64,000 nt of DNA from NCBI GenBank assembly GCA_036971615.1, contig JAYKKR010000015.1:620001-684000 (forward strand), written 5' to 3'. Below, one piece after another: positions 26,264 through 37,777 of this stretch (positions within the stretch are counted from its first letter, which is position 1; each line of letters starts with the position of its first letter). A program made the translations under genes and the position numbers. This stretch comes from Amyloporia xantha (lineage: Eukaryota > Basidiomycota > Agaricomycetes > Polyporales > Adustoporiaceae). The notes beneath the pieces are model-generated. The model was given only the letters and a program-made list of their open reading frames with translations, was not told where the DNA came from and made no database searches.

Positions 26264-27688
26264 AGGACCCCGGCGAATCCCCCAAGAGCCTCGATCCCAA
26301 ATCGTCCTTCGTTCGGACCTCGCCCGACGCCCAATTCGGACTTTGGGCACATAACCTCGCGGCAAAAGGCCTAATTTCGGCCCCAAATGGGATCGAACCT
26401 CTTAAAATCGCTCAAGCCTCGCAAAAAAGGCCGATCTGCTCATTGGGTGGTGCTGGAATTGTTCAGCGCCGTCTGCACACCATCTGGATCACGGAAGAGC
26501 ATTCGGCAGGGGACCGAAGAGGCGTCTGAGGAGATGCCCGTCGGCTTGACCGGCCTGTCCATTTCCGCGCCAGGACTGGCCGGATTTCGGCCCTGATAGG
26601 ATCGGACATGCGGGCTGAGAGGCAGGCTCCTAAAACCATCCGTCGCTATCGTGTTCTCGTTCCCTTCATATATATTTCATTTTATGCTTAGTCATAATTA
26701 TTAATGGTTCGAAAATATTTCCTAATTGGGTCGAGGAGTAGTGGAAGAGAACACTATAGGACGGCTGGCCCAACTGACCAGCCGAGATTCGGCACCGCGC
26801 CACCAGCGAGAGGATACCTCGCAGTAAATTCGACAGCCTCCTTTGTAACCCTAGGAAAGGTTTTATTTTATGGACTTCCTCTCGGTGCAGATCGCACCGC
26901 TCCGGGTCCCCTGTCGGTGTCCCACTGCCTAATATGTCCGCAAGAGCGGAAAGCTGCCACAGTAATATAACTTCACTTCTGATCTGCATTGATGGTATGG
27001 GTAGAGAAGAGAGTGAAGTATTGATGTCGACAGCAAATATTGAAAGCTGGCTCGGAGTCACACTAAGTATGATTTGACTCGAGGTGACAACATGTTTTAG
27101 TTGCTAATGATATTCTATCAATCTATTCATGCTATCCATGCAGCATACTCTTATACCATTTCATGGCCAGTCTATTGCAGATAACTCCAGACAGCAGAAA
27201 ACCCTCAAATTTTGTTGGACATGCAGTTTCCTGTTGCTGACCTAACGGACACCGGCGGGGAAGAGGTGCGATCTGCACCGAGAGGAAGTCCATAAAATAA
27301 AACCTTTCCTAGGGTTACAAAGGAGGCTGTCGAATTTACTGCGAGGTATCCTCTCGCTGGTGGCGCGGTGCCGAATCTCGGCTGGTCAGTTGGGCCAGCC
27401 GTCCTATAGTGTTCTCTTCCACTACTCCTCGACCCAATTAGGAAATATTTTCGAACCATTAATAATTATGACTAAGCATAAAATGAAATATATATGAAGG
27501 GAACGAGAACACGATAGCGACGGATGGTTTTAGGAGCCTGGCTGAGAGGTACATTTCGGACCGTTATTGCACCGAACATTTCGGCCTACGCCCCCCAAAT
27601 TCGGCCTTTTGGATCGAACATTTTCGAAATTTTGGCCGATTTTCGGACCAAATGGGATCGAGGCTCTTGGGGGATTCGCCGGGGTCCT
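26264..27688. mobile_element. Outer TIR element (about 0.5 kb without its insertion), 8-bp TSD
   Basis: The termini are a perfect 36-bp inverted repeat at 26264..26299 and 27653..27688, beginning AGGACCCCGGCG. They are flanked by an identical 8-bp direct repeat GAAAGGAG at 26256..26263 and 27689..27696, the target-site duplication. Removing the inner element and one copy of its 9-bp duplication leaves a 498-bp non-autonomous element without coding capacity. Its interior carries many short copies of TTTCGGCC/GGCCGAAA-type words and of AAATGGGATCGA, resembling subterminal transposase-binding repeats. An 8-bp duplication fits hAT-like elements (P or Merlin are alternatives). It sits in the MRPL13-NUP192 divergent promoter. 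Confidence 0.85.
26623..27540. mobile_element. Inner foldback element with perfect 276-bp terminal inverted repeats, 9-bp TSD
   Basis: Left arm 26623..26898 and right arm 27265..27540 are exact reverse complements over all 276 bp, checked base by base. A 366-bp centre follows, with a short imperfect continuation of the arms. The outer ends begin CAGGCTCCTAAAACC. Both sides carry the 9-bp direct repeat GCTGAGAGG (26614..26622 and 27541..27549). Long TIRs with a 9-bp duplication are typical of Mutator-like elements; foldback elements are an alternative. The arms contain identical 60-90 codon open frames that are an effect of the repeat, not a transposase. It inserted into the older outer element, and the arm identity indicates recent activity or gene conversion. 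Confidence 0.9.
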
Positions 27689-27800
27689 GAAAGGAGTCGC
27701 GCGTGACCGTCGCGCCTGTCACGTTCGCGTGGCGTTGTGCAGACTGCAGTTCAGTGGTTTCCAATTCCCTGCAGCAGCTCTCCTGGCTGCACTCGCCAGG

Positions 27801-30800
27801 ATGTCTGGAGAATCGTCAAAACGTTCCAATCTCATTGATGTGTAAGTCACATATGCTTCACATTCAATTGGCTTATTTAATGGCGCCATAGAACATATCA
27901 GCACCTCCACTCTGTTCTGTCGGGCCATCTTGAGGGTACCACTCCCGAGCAAATCGCGGACTACCTCGAACCGCGCATCTACCGGCTGAAGAACATATCT
28001 GCACCCTTTGGAGAACCGTCAGACGCGTCCAAGAAAAGAGTTGACTCGGGTTCTGTTGTCCTCCGAGATGGCGTCGCCGTACGCGTTGAGCCTGCGGACA
28101 AGGAGTGCGTATTCGCCATCAGCGCACGTCTTGGAATCGACGAGGTCGATGCCCTCATCCTGCTTCGCTCATTTCTATATAACGAGGGTCTCCCGGATCG
28201 TGCAGGCTCCAGTGAAGACACGAGCCTAGTAGACGAGCTTGTGGAGGCAATCACGCCGTTTTACTACTCTGAGCGCCTCTTCGTCCTGCGTACGCTCATT
28301 CCCCTCTTTCGTGCAAGCGAGAACGCGGACGACCCTGCGCATAATTTTGCGAACGAATTTCTACCTGACATTCTCACGAACGGACGTGCATTCGCTGAGA
28401 CGCTGCTCTCGGAGTATGTCAAGAAAACGCAAGCTCCGCTCCCCGAACGCGTCAACTCCAGCCCACGGCAAGCTGCTGCATGGGCACGACAGAATGCCAA
28501 AGAGCAACTTGTTCTGCTGGAGGTGCTCTTCTGGACGATGTGGAGCTACACGCCTTGTGAAGGTCCGCTGGTTGTGCGCATATTCGAGACGGCGTATAAC
28601 ACCAACCTGGGATCGACGCAACAAAACTCAACACTGCTTCTTGACGACGAGGGGGTACAGCTCCAACGAGATAGTGCGGCGTTGTGGATTCTACTCACGA
28701 TCGAGGTGCTAGAACTGGAGAGGGCAGCTGAACCAGGAGGGATTGAACTATCTCCGGATTCCGCTGACCCGAAGATCTATTGGGCGTCGCCAGACTCGTT
28801 GAAGAGGATTCACGACCTCGTGATGTCCCATACTGACAGCCACTTTGCGTGCACTTACATGGCATGGGCATTCGTGCTTTCACGGCTGACGCAAGTTGCC
28901 TCCGAAATGAAAGAACTCCCAAATGCATACCACAGTTTCCTTGACGCCCTGACGCCAAATCCGGGCAGATCATACTCGAAAGAGAGGGAACCAACGCACG
29001 TACTCATGGCTCGGACATGTCTAGACCCAGATGTAGGGCTCTTCAAGTTGATGTTCACCTTGTTGACCACTTCCCCGCTCTTTGTGACCGCTGCAGCCTG
29101 GAAAACCGCTTCGACCCTTACCGATCCAAATGCTGTAGCATACCGCTCGGTTTTCAAAGGTCAATTTTCACGTCTAATTACTCTAACCTTGCAAACTTAC
29201 TGACTCTGCTTAGGTCTTGTAATTGCCATTGTGGAGCTTATTGCCGTCGAACTTGTTCCGGACTTCGATGCGTTCGTCGAAGTTTGGATTGCGCTCTTCG
29301 GTAGGAGTGAGAGTCAGTCGATCTCCGGCATATGCAGACAGTTCTGGCAGTCCGACTGGTCGCAGGGTGTGGCACGCCGCGCAATCATCGACGTGGCGCG
29401 ATCGAGATTCCCAGTGCAGCCTCGACCCCTCATGCGACTTCTGCGCGCCTTGACGGCCACTGGGTTCTTGGACACTGATCCCCTCTCCACTGCCGACCAT
29501 GCGAACGAAGGTCAATTACTCGACGAAGACCGTGAGCTGTGCGCACGCCATGTGTTCTACTACCTCGACAACTTGTCCACGTACACCCAAGTCATTCCTG
29601 CCAGCTCGTGTACAGGTGCCCATGCAGTGTACGAGAAGATGCCTGAACGGCACGGCTCGTCTTCAACGGCAACGGGCCCAATCTATATCAACCTACGAGC
29701 ACTCAGACTTCCCGGGGGCACGATACTGCCTCCGAAGTCTATTGGACGCCTACTCAGTGGAGATGGTGGTGATTTGATTGTGGTGTCGTGGCAACACGAG
29801 CATTCGGGGTGGAAGCTACTCCTCGAGTTCTTGACAGACTATGTCAATCGCAGGCGTATGCAGTCCGGGACTGGCGGCTCGTACCAAGATATCTCATTCG
29901 CGCAGCGTGGCCATTACCAGCCTGTGGCCCTTCCCCTCGAGGAAATCGGCGTAGAAATGGATCGTAGCGGTGACGAGACGATTGTCATGGACATACTTGA
30001 CCTTATACGCAGCGTGGTGCAAGACAATCCTGCATTGGCGGAGGAATTGCTCGAGTCTTTGGAGCGTGGCGGTCCTGTGGTCGCGCATAAGATGGTCGAG
30101 GCTCAGCCCCCGGATCTGGTCCAGCTAACGACCATGATCTTGGAAGAAGCACTGTCACGATCCTCAGGACAGACGAGAAGTGCCCCACGGACTCCACTGA
30201 TCACCTCGGCGATGAGCGTGCTATCCGCCCTCTTGGCATTGCCTGGCTACTCGAATCGTGTCTGGCTGTACATCCGTTCGACCGCATCTCTCTTTGGTTC
30301 TGAGAAGAGCGTCGGCGGTACTTCCTCCGTTCTAGCTGCAGAACGTGTCACCGGGCATTATACGATGACATTGGCTCTTCTGCATCTCGTCCAGCAGCTT
30401 TTCCACGAGGCATCTTCCTCAGTACTCACCGTCCTGCAGCACACACCTCGTCTACAGCAGGTCAAGGAGGAAGTGTTGCTGCGTGCGGCTCGGTTCGTTC
30501 ATGCGGAGATCTGGGTCGAACACTTGGGATGGAAGTATGCACAGCTAGGCGATCGGTTCGAGATTGGCAAACGTGTCGCTTCATTCTACACGGAAGTGTT
30601 CAAGCACTCACCTCCGACGCTTAAAGATGCACCGTTCGCGACGTTGAGCAGAGTTCTGTCAGACGCGTTTCTCTCAAAAGCGACTACCTCTACGATCACG
30701 CCGCTCGTGTCGTCGTTGACATCGGCGGGATCTGTGTTGGGGATGTTGTATGCTTCGCGCCGATATGGCGATGCTAGGCGGTTGGTCTACCTCATGGAAT

Positions 30801-33800
30801 CGCACCTTCATCTGACTCGTCTTATTCTGAATTACAAGCAGCATCTAACTTCATCGCTTGAGCCTTCTCTACTCGAGCAGGCTCTCTGCGCCAAAGTAGG
30901 AGGCAGTGCTGCGTCTTTCGACAGAGGTCCATCTAAGGTCGATCCTATCGATGCTCTGGCTGGCTACGTAAAGGAAAGAAGTATGGGAAGCATGGTGCCG
31001 GTTGAGGCCATGCGAGTCTTATTCTCTCTTTGTTCGTCGCTGTCGTCTTCTCAAGGCTCGCCACCTACTATAATAGGACATCTATCCGACCCTGAAGCTA
31101 CAGTTGCGTCCTTGGTACGGATTGTCCAGCATCCTTATGACGACCCACAGCTACGCAATGCCGTGTGGAACTTTATCACCCTTGCGGTGGACAAAGAACC
31201 CGCATTGGCCAGGCTATTTGTTTCGGGAAATTTCCGCGTGCCAACCCCCAGACCTTCAAGAAAAGGCAAGGAGAAGGAGCAAGGAGACAGTCCTTCATCT
31301 AAGACTGTCAGCGCGGTCACTGTGGCTTGTGACATGCTTCAGCAATGGAGGGAACTATTGGAGCTCAATCCACAGTTGCTTGCTTCGCTCTTGCGATTTT
31401 TGGACATTGTTTGGAAGCATGGTCATGAACACAAATCACATTTGGATCGAATGCGCGAAGATACCCCCCTTTTCGAACACCTAGCCGCAATCGTTGGTGA
31501 AGAGCTTGGTCCTTCCCCGAATTATAGAACCCAGGAATATGTGGATCTTGATGGACGACGTCGTGCAGATTTGCATGAGGCAGTCTCTAATCATGCATAT
31601 CGGACCGCTGTCAAGTCTTATGCAACACACATCATAGCTGTCGACATCCGAATGCAGTCGCAGGAAACTCCCGGATCGTCGCAGAAGCCCCCTAGTTACA
31701 TAGCGATCGAAGGTCTTTTCAGGTCGAAAGATCAACTTAGTGAGCTCATCCTGGAAGCAGCTGCGAGCTTGTACGATCCCTCTCTTCATGATGAGCTTGC
31801 TGAGCAGATCAAGGTGGGCTTTCCGACACTCGTCATGGAGCACCTGCAGATACAAGACCCGATCGTAGAGCGTGAATTTGGCGACGACTTCGCATTTTCC
31901 ACTGCCCTGTTCCAGCGACGCTTGCAACCATATGCGATTGGTGACGTTGCTATGGAAGTAACTGAAGTGCACAAGAAGCTGATGTCCGTTAATCTCAATC
32001 TTTCGCTCACTTATGTGCAAACAACGCTCACCGAATCCTGGCAATACCTCCTCCTACAAGTTGTCTCGTATATTCGTGGGAACCCTGCAATCCGTTCGAC
32101 TCTCTTAGCTTTAGCAGCGTCGATGTCTAGTGACCTGTCCGCAGAGAAGCGCTCAGGCGATATGATGGCAAACATTCACCATGCACGGTTATCACTGTTG
32201 CTCGCGCTGCTAGAGGCGATTTGGCTGTCTACCATAGAGGGAAAGGAACAGATTGAGCACTTCATCACGCTCGTTGTCAACGTACGAGGGATTGTTTTGA
32301 ACGGCTCACAGCCGCCAGTGAAGTCCATTCTTGGACAGGTCACTGTTCCCTTCCATCGACCTCTCTTGCAGATCATCTACTTCTGCGCGAAGCACTCTAG
32401 AAGTCTCGTGGGACGTCCAAAAGCTCTTGTACCCCAGCAACGGCTCTCCATCTCTTCGATGCTTGAAGCAACGCTTGTCCTTGTCATTGATAGCCTCCGG
32501 GTCACGTTCGACTCAGCGTGCAGGGGCCTAGATATTGACATAGACCAGGATCTGGAACTGCTTGTGGCTGCCTTCGAGCAATGTACCCGGCCCGATCTGA
32601 ATCCGTCCTCAACACTCTGGTTGGCGCGTTGTCAGGAAACTGATGTCATTCGCGCAAGTCTTCAGTTATTCAGTCATATGGATATAGTCGGCCTATCAGA
32701 CGTCTCGATGCTGCGGCTTCGCAAGCGACCCTTGTACGCTCCTCATGTCTTGATGTTCCATATGGCTCTAGCGAGTGTTCCTTCAGCTGCAGAACGACTT
32801 GCGAGCGAACGTATTCTTGTGGCATACAGCGAAAACGGTATCATTTCGGCTATCAGGTCTGGGATGATTGATGTCGTTCTTCCCGAATTACCTGGGGAGC
32901 GCAGTCCCGCTCATAGGGCGTATTGCTCAATGCTGGCCATTGTTGCCGGTGTCATAACATCACTGGGGCGTCATGGTCAGTTCTTTGACGCTGAGGCTGC
33001 TGGACTTGTGCAGTTATTTGGCGACCAACTGCATCGGGCTTTGTCCTGGACGATTGGCGAATCTCTGACTCTTCCACTTCTAGAGGAGATGGAACAGGTT
33101 GTGAACCTCTTTGCCGCCATCGCGCGCAATTCCCAAGGTGATACCACGAGCGACTCAGTCAAGCGGGTGTTGCGTTTCTTCACCACCGACGCATTAATGC
33201 TATTGCAGCAACTTAACTATGCTCTGACCCATCCCAATCACCTCGCGAGTCTGTTTGAGCCTGTAACTGCTGAGGAGCGCTCGAAATTTGAATCGGAAAA
33301 CAGTAATGCGACCATGAACTCCCATGCGGAGGTCGTGGACCCGATGAAACGGCCATTCCTGGCTCGACTGGTACATCGCCTATTCCGACTGTCTGCTTCC
33401 ATCGTGTCCACCCTGGTCAATATCAGCGGGGCCGAGACTGTGCTGATCGGAGAGCAACAGGACTGGCCAATACATGAAGCATTGATCGTACCTGTACGTG
33501 TACAGCCTGCTCTTAAGTGTGGCGAGTACTAATGGCGGTGATAGCATTCAAAAGTAGTTCTTGGTGAACCCACGTCAATGGGGACATTACTCGAGCTGGG
33601 CAATTGTTCATTAGACGTCCTTCGACATCTGGTGGACCGTCCAGCAGCTCAAGCTATCACGCCGGCATCAGGGACGGAAAAGGCGCTGGATGTACGAGAA
33701 AGCGTCTTGACAGTTCGTTCCAATTTGGAGGTGGTCCTTCTGTACACCGTGACGCAGCTTGCGCTGTGGCTGTCGAAACCTGAATTCGACGTCACTTCGC

Positions 33801-34069
33801 ATGAGATGGATGGTGATGACATGGTCACTGACAATCAGTCGCCTGACTCACTGAAGGAGCGTCGATCAGCAAGGAGGCAATCGTCTTTGTCGCTGGCGGA
33901 ACGTTTACGGAGGGGGATGACAGGCGAAATGGCGGCGGACCTGCAGTCTCTGCTGACCAAGGCAAAACCTATGGTTGCAAAAAGCGAGGCCATTCTGGGC
34001 AGTAAGGACGTCGACTTGACGCAAGTTTTGTCTCATTTTGTTCAGGAACGGATATCTGTTGCTTCGTAG
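27801..34069 (+). CDS. NUP192: Nucleoporin NUP192/NUP205, inner-ring scaffold
   Basis: Largest alpha-solenoid of the nuclear pore inner ring, binding NUP188-type partners and NUP93/NIC96. Exons are 27801..27841, 27892..29159, 29214..33493 and 33545..34069, giving 2037 residues, as expected for NUP192. The N-terminus has the family patterns FAISARLGIDEVDALILLRS and TPFYYSERLFVLRTLIPLFR, followed by a continuous helical-repeat protein with no Gly-rich or FG regions. Exon 1 codes only 14 residues and ends in GAT GT, joined to an A for Val. Splices at 29159/29214 and 33493/33545 restore FKGLVIAIVELIAVEL and EALIVPHSKVVLGE. Only three introns in 6.1 kb contrasts with 23 in SMC5. The promoter side holds the nested transposons; with them removed the spacing to MRPL13 would be about 160 bp. 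Confidence 0.92.
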
Positions 34070-34224
34070 TCAGTTCATGTATTTATAATTTAGTTCTGAC
34101 AGGGTATGTGTAGCAAGTAACGCGGTCTTGACCTCAAATGATATTGATTGTATGATAAACCTGATGATGTGCGAGGAGGCAGTGTGTGAACGCTCTTCGC
34201 CGCGTTCCCAATGTATATTGTACG

Positions 34225-35665
34225 CTAAGGTCTCTGTGTGAGTACACAAGCACCGGTATCTGTGATCAATACCATGTCCTCTGCTTGTGCGCTGCGTGCG
34301 CAATTCTGATCAGGCACGTTTCAACATCGACAGCGCAGACACAATGCTGACAATACTTACTTGAGTCGAAAACGTCCAGCCATCCGGGAAGAGGAACCCA
34401 CGCGGATCAGAGCCTTGGATTATACTTGGCTAGAGAAGGATCGTCACAAATCCTATGCCTTTACAACTGGCAATAATGACCTACTTCGATCGTAAAACAA
34501 TCCCCTGGCTGCATCACGCCCGGTTCATCGTTCACTGCAAAACCATGTTATATTTCGCTTGTCAAACCGACTGAGACACCCACGATGATGCAGGATCCAG
34601 GGCGGTCTATGGAAGTCCTCTCCGATCCCATGCCCGGCACATTGCGTCGAGACAGAAAAATCCTTGTGTCGTATCAGCTCGAATATCGCCCTACCGATGG
34701 CTTTGAACGGTCGCCCAGGTCCACAGACTGCAATTCCCTCGGCGAGCGCATCCTCAGTGATCTTGACAAGTTCACGGCCCTTCTCATCCTAGCTTTCGAT
34801 GAGCGGCTTACGGCCATATATCGTCACGAATCGACCTACGACGTCGCCGACCAGAAACGTCCGAGACGTGTCTCCATGAAAACCATCCTTGTACACCGTG
34901 ATGTCAATGTTCACGATATCCCCGTCTTGCAAAGGCCGCCTGCAGGTCAGATTACCTCAATGTCATCGCTCTGCAGCTAGCAATCACTGAACTCGTCTGG
35001 TATTCCGTGCGTGATGACGTTGTTCACACTTGTACAGCATGCTTTAGGGAATCCCGTATAAAGTAAAGGAGACGGATATGCGGAAAGCGAGATAATCTTG
35101 TCGTGCACCTGAGCGTCGATAGAGTCCGTCGTGACGCCAACCTATCCCAATTACCAGGACAAATTCAAAGTTTAGATGTTTTCTACAGCCAGTGATGAGC
35201 TCAATGGCTGGCATGCCATCTCGCAGATACGGCAGCCATTGAGCTCATCTTGAGCTGTCTGTAGTAAAAGCTTACCTTCACTAAACTGCCCGCATACTCG
35301 AGCACCTCCCGGGCAATGCTCGCAGCTCTCCGTAGACGAACATTGCTTTCGCCATTCAGTTCCACTAATCTATGTGCTGGCGGCGGTCGATGACTCGTTC
35401 CTTCTGTATTCTCTTGGTGAAGGGCGTAGTTGGGTTTGACAATATGAGACGGAACCGTCCGCGGTCGGATGTGCGAGACTCCCCATACGTAGGGCTCTTC
35501 TGGTAGTATCACATCATAGTACCCAAAGTCATAGTCGCTGTCGCTGAGAATCTGTGGTGAGTCGCTAGAGCTCCGGAGCGAACTGACAGTCAGGTGTCTT
35601 TTAGCACGCCGGGAGGTATTGAGAGCTACTTGCAACGGGCGAGAGACACATGCGAGAGGCCGCAT
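34225..35665 (-). CDS. Methionine aminopeptidase type 1, mitochondrial
   Basis: Removes the initiator methionine from nascent proteins with a two-metal active site. Exons are 35665..35276, 35141..34993, 34939..34840, 34788..34584, 34534..34485, 34429..34361 and 34305..34225, giving 347 residues. The N-terminus [20 protein letters not shown] is Arg/Ser-rich without acids, a mitochondrial presequence by composition. The catalytic core shows [19 protein letters not shown], the metal ligands in [20 protein letters not shown], then [17 protein letters not shown] and [19 protein letters not shown], and the end [19 protein letters not shown] (the E of AED as last ligand). It lacks the zinc-finger region of cytosolic type 1 enzymes. 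The first intron (134 nt) holds a 17-bp perfect hairpin. The location is inferred, the enzyme class is certain. Confidence 0.92.
35194..35249. repeat. Intronic perfect hairpin, 17-bp stem and 22-nt loop
   Basis: GATGAGCTCAATGGCTG at 35194..35210 is the exact reverse complement of 35233..35249. It lies wholly inside the first intron of the methionine aminopeptidase gene (35275..35142). It could fold in the pre-mRNA or be the scar of a small inverted-repeat element. Confidence 0.8.
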
Positions 35666-35942
35666 CGCTCAGCCAGCCGATTTATGGAGATATTGGCCTA
35701 TGCACTGCAAGACACTAGGTGATTTACAGGCAGACCCCGGTGAGATGATGTCGAAAGGCGACGCAGAGCGCGTCCAAGCACGTGCAGAACCTCGCACTCC
35801 TTCTGGCAGAAGCCGGTACTAGAGCACCCGGAGCAATATTGAAGAGACTGTACTCACTTAAGATACATGCTTACAGCGAGTTAAACGCAAATGATATGAT
35901 ACAAGAGATGAGCAATCGTCGAGTAATAGCCAGTCCAGAACA

Positions 35943-37358
35943 TCAGGTCCACCCTTTTGCAGAGCCCCGCCCTCCTCCATGTCCCTTTTCTTTTTCAATG
36001 ACAAACATCGCATCCCGCATAGTGATGGCCCTTCTTGTGTCCTCCTCTTTCTGTTGTGCCGCAGACTGAGTCGTCTTCGTTGATACGTACGGTCTCGCCC
36101 ATCTGCCTGCAGTCGCACTCGCTGCAGGAGCCGTCGTTGTTGCGGGGCTGGTCACTCCGCTCGCCCCGACAGCGCCAGATGTGGTAACAGTAGGTTTCGG
36201 TTTAGCAGCGGTTGCCGCCGCGTTCGCCTGGGTCATCCATGCGTACTTGCCCGTGCTCAACCCCGCGGCCCTCGCTGCGACCGCGTTCGACAGCTTCTTC
36301 TGCGTATCTTGCGACATATTTCGCGCTGTTACACCCGGTCCATCCTTCTTCTTTTTCTTCTTCGGTCCCCCACCCTCGCCATCCTCCATCCCATCCGCCG
36401 CCATGTTCATCCCACCTTGTGAAGCCATAGCAGCAGACTGTGCAGCGGCGGCAGCCTCTGCGCGCTCCTTTCTCTCTCGGCGGATCTTCATCTCGTCCTC
36501 CCGCTCCACCTTCTCTATCGCAGCGAGCTGTTTGCCTACATCGCTCCTGATGACAATGCTCCACATGGGGCTGCCATCTTCGTAGAGGGAGGCGGGATGG
36601 TCGAACTGTGTGTCAGTTCTATGCTCCGACGCGGCGATCATGGCTGTGATGAGGTCCTGCAGTCGGGCGCGGAGAGAAAGCGCGAGGTAATTCACGGAAT
36701 CTTCTGGTATTTTGGTCACTTTATGTTGTGTACCAATAGTACGCATAGTAGCACCCAGATAGCGCGCGTCGAAATTTGGTTTTGCAGGTTGCTTGTGGGA
36801 ACGGTCCTCGTATGAGCGGTAGCTTTGGTATTGATCATAGGGATTCGACCTGTGTAGAGATTCCTCTTCTGCCTGAAAAGCGCGTAAGACATGTACAGGT
36901 ATAGGATAAACACGGACATACCCTCAAGTCCACACCGGCACTCCCAAGCGCGTCATTCAGGGTGGCAATATCCGCAGTATCCATCCCATTTGACTGGGTG
37001 GGTTGTCTTGATGTCGAAGCTGCCGGCTGTAGTTGTGGCTGCGTATGTTGTACTTGCTGCGTAGTTGGGGTCGTTTGGTAGGCATAATAGTTGGGCTGTT
37101 GGTGTTGGTAGTACTGCTGGTGAGCCTGGTAGTACCCGCCCCTGTAGCGCGAGATCAACAAGACTCAAGGTGGTGGATATGACGACGCGTTTACGTTGGC
37201 TGCTGAGATTGCTGCTGCAGTGCAGGGTCGATCGGGATTTCTTGGAGGGCAGTGAGGACTCGTTAGTACCACAAAAACGATGTGAACGCACGATTGTTGC
37301 CCCACTGCGCAACGGAGAGGGTTGCCCCTGGCGTCTGCGCATCGTGTTCGGATTTCAT
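35943..37358 (-). CDS. TAF4: TFIID subunit TAF4
   Basis: Core subunit of general transcription factor TFIID, pairing by histone fold with TAF12. Exons are 37358..37292, 37240..37195, 37141..36922 and 36872..35943, giving 420 residues. An N-terminal Gln/Tyr-rich segment (YYQAHQQYYQHQQPNYYAY) precedes the TAF4 conserved region: TADIATLNDALGSAGVDLRA, then TMRTIGTQHKVTKIPEDSVN, LALSLRARLQDLITAMIAAS and IRSDVGKQLAAIEKVEREDE. After a Lys-rich block (GGPKKKKKKDGPGVT) the C-terminal part has SNAVAARAAGLSTGKYAWMT and the end motif ITMRDAMFVIEKEKG. The first two exons are less certain. The first acceptor (CCAAG) was chosen because it lies a normal distance from a TACTAAC branch site and keeps the frame. 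Confidence 0.88.
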
Positions 37359-37777
37359 AACGAATAATTCTCCTAGCGAGACACCTGTTTCGATGGCGGG
37401 TTATTTCGACCTCCAACTAGCTCTCGTGCGACGGCAGCAGTGGCAATCTCAATGTTTCCGGATCAAGAGCGCACAATCGCCAGTATCAAGCCCGACGAAC
37501 AAGCAGTAACGAAAGGCGTTTGCAGGAAAGACGCGAAATTCAAAGAGAGAAGACGGTCACGACTCACCCACACGGGCCACACCACGGCTTAGGGAATATT
37601 AAATATTCGCGACATCTCAGCGACCCTTTATATGGAAAGCCGGAGGTGATCGGGGACCAGAGGACCCCGGACATCCTAAGCAGGACTCTCGATCGTGGTC
37701 TCAGACTGGCGACCCCGCGTCCTCCTCTCACCTTATCCTCTGTACCCGGTCTTTGTATACTTCAAAAACGAAAACCA
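37359..37777. promoter_or_regulatory. Divergent promoter region TAF4 / NUP42
   Basis: 419 bp between the TAF4 start (-) and the NUP42 start (+). No coding pattern was recognised in either direction. A palindromic AATATTAAATATT stretch lies near 37602-37614. Confidence 0.45.

Noticed and set aside
26704..27459. Two identical 60-90-codon proteins on opposite strands
   Set aside because: They are the two arms of the same inverted repeat. The frame stays open by chance and there is no transposase motif or splice structure.
26623..27540. Pair of solo LTRs in inverted orientation
   Set aside because: LTRs begin TG and end CA and leave 4-6-bp duplications. Here the arms begin CAGG and share one 9-bp duplication around the whole unit.
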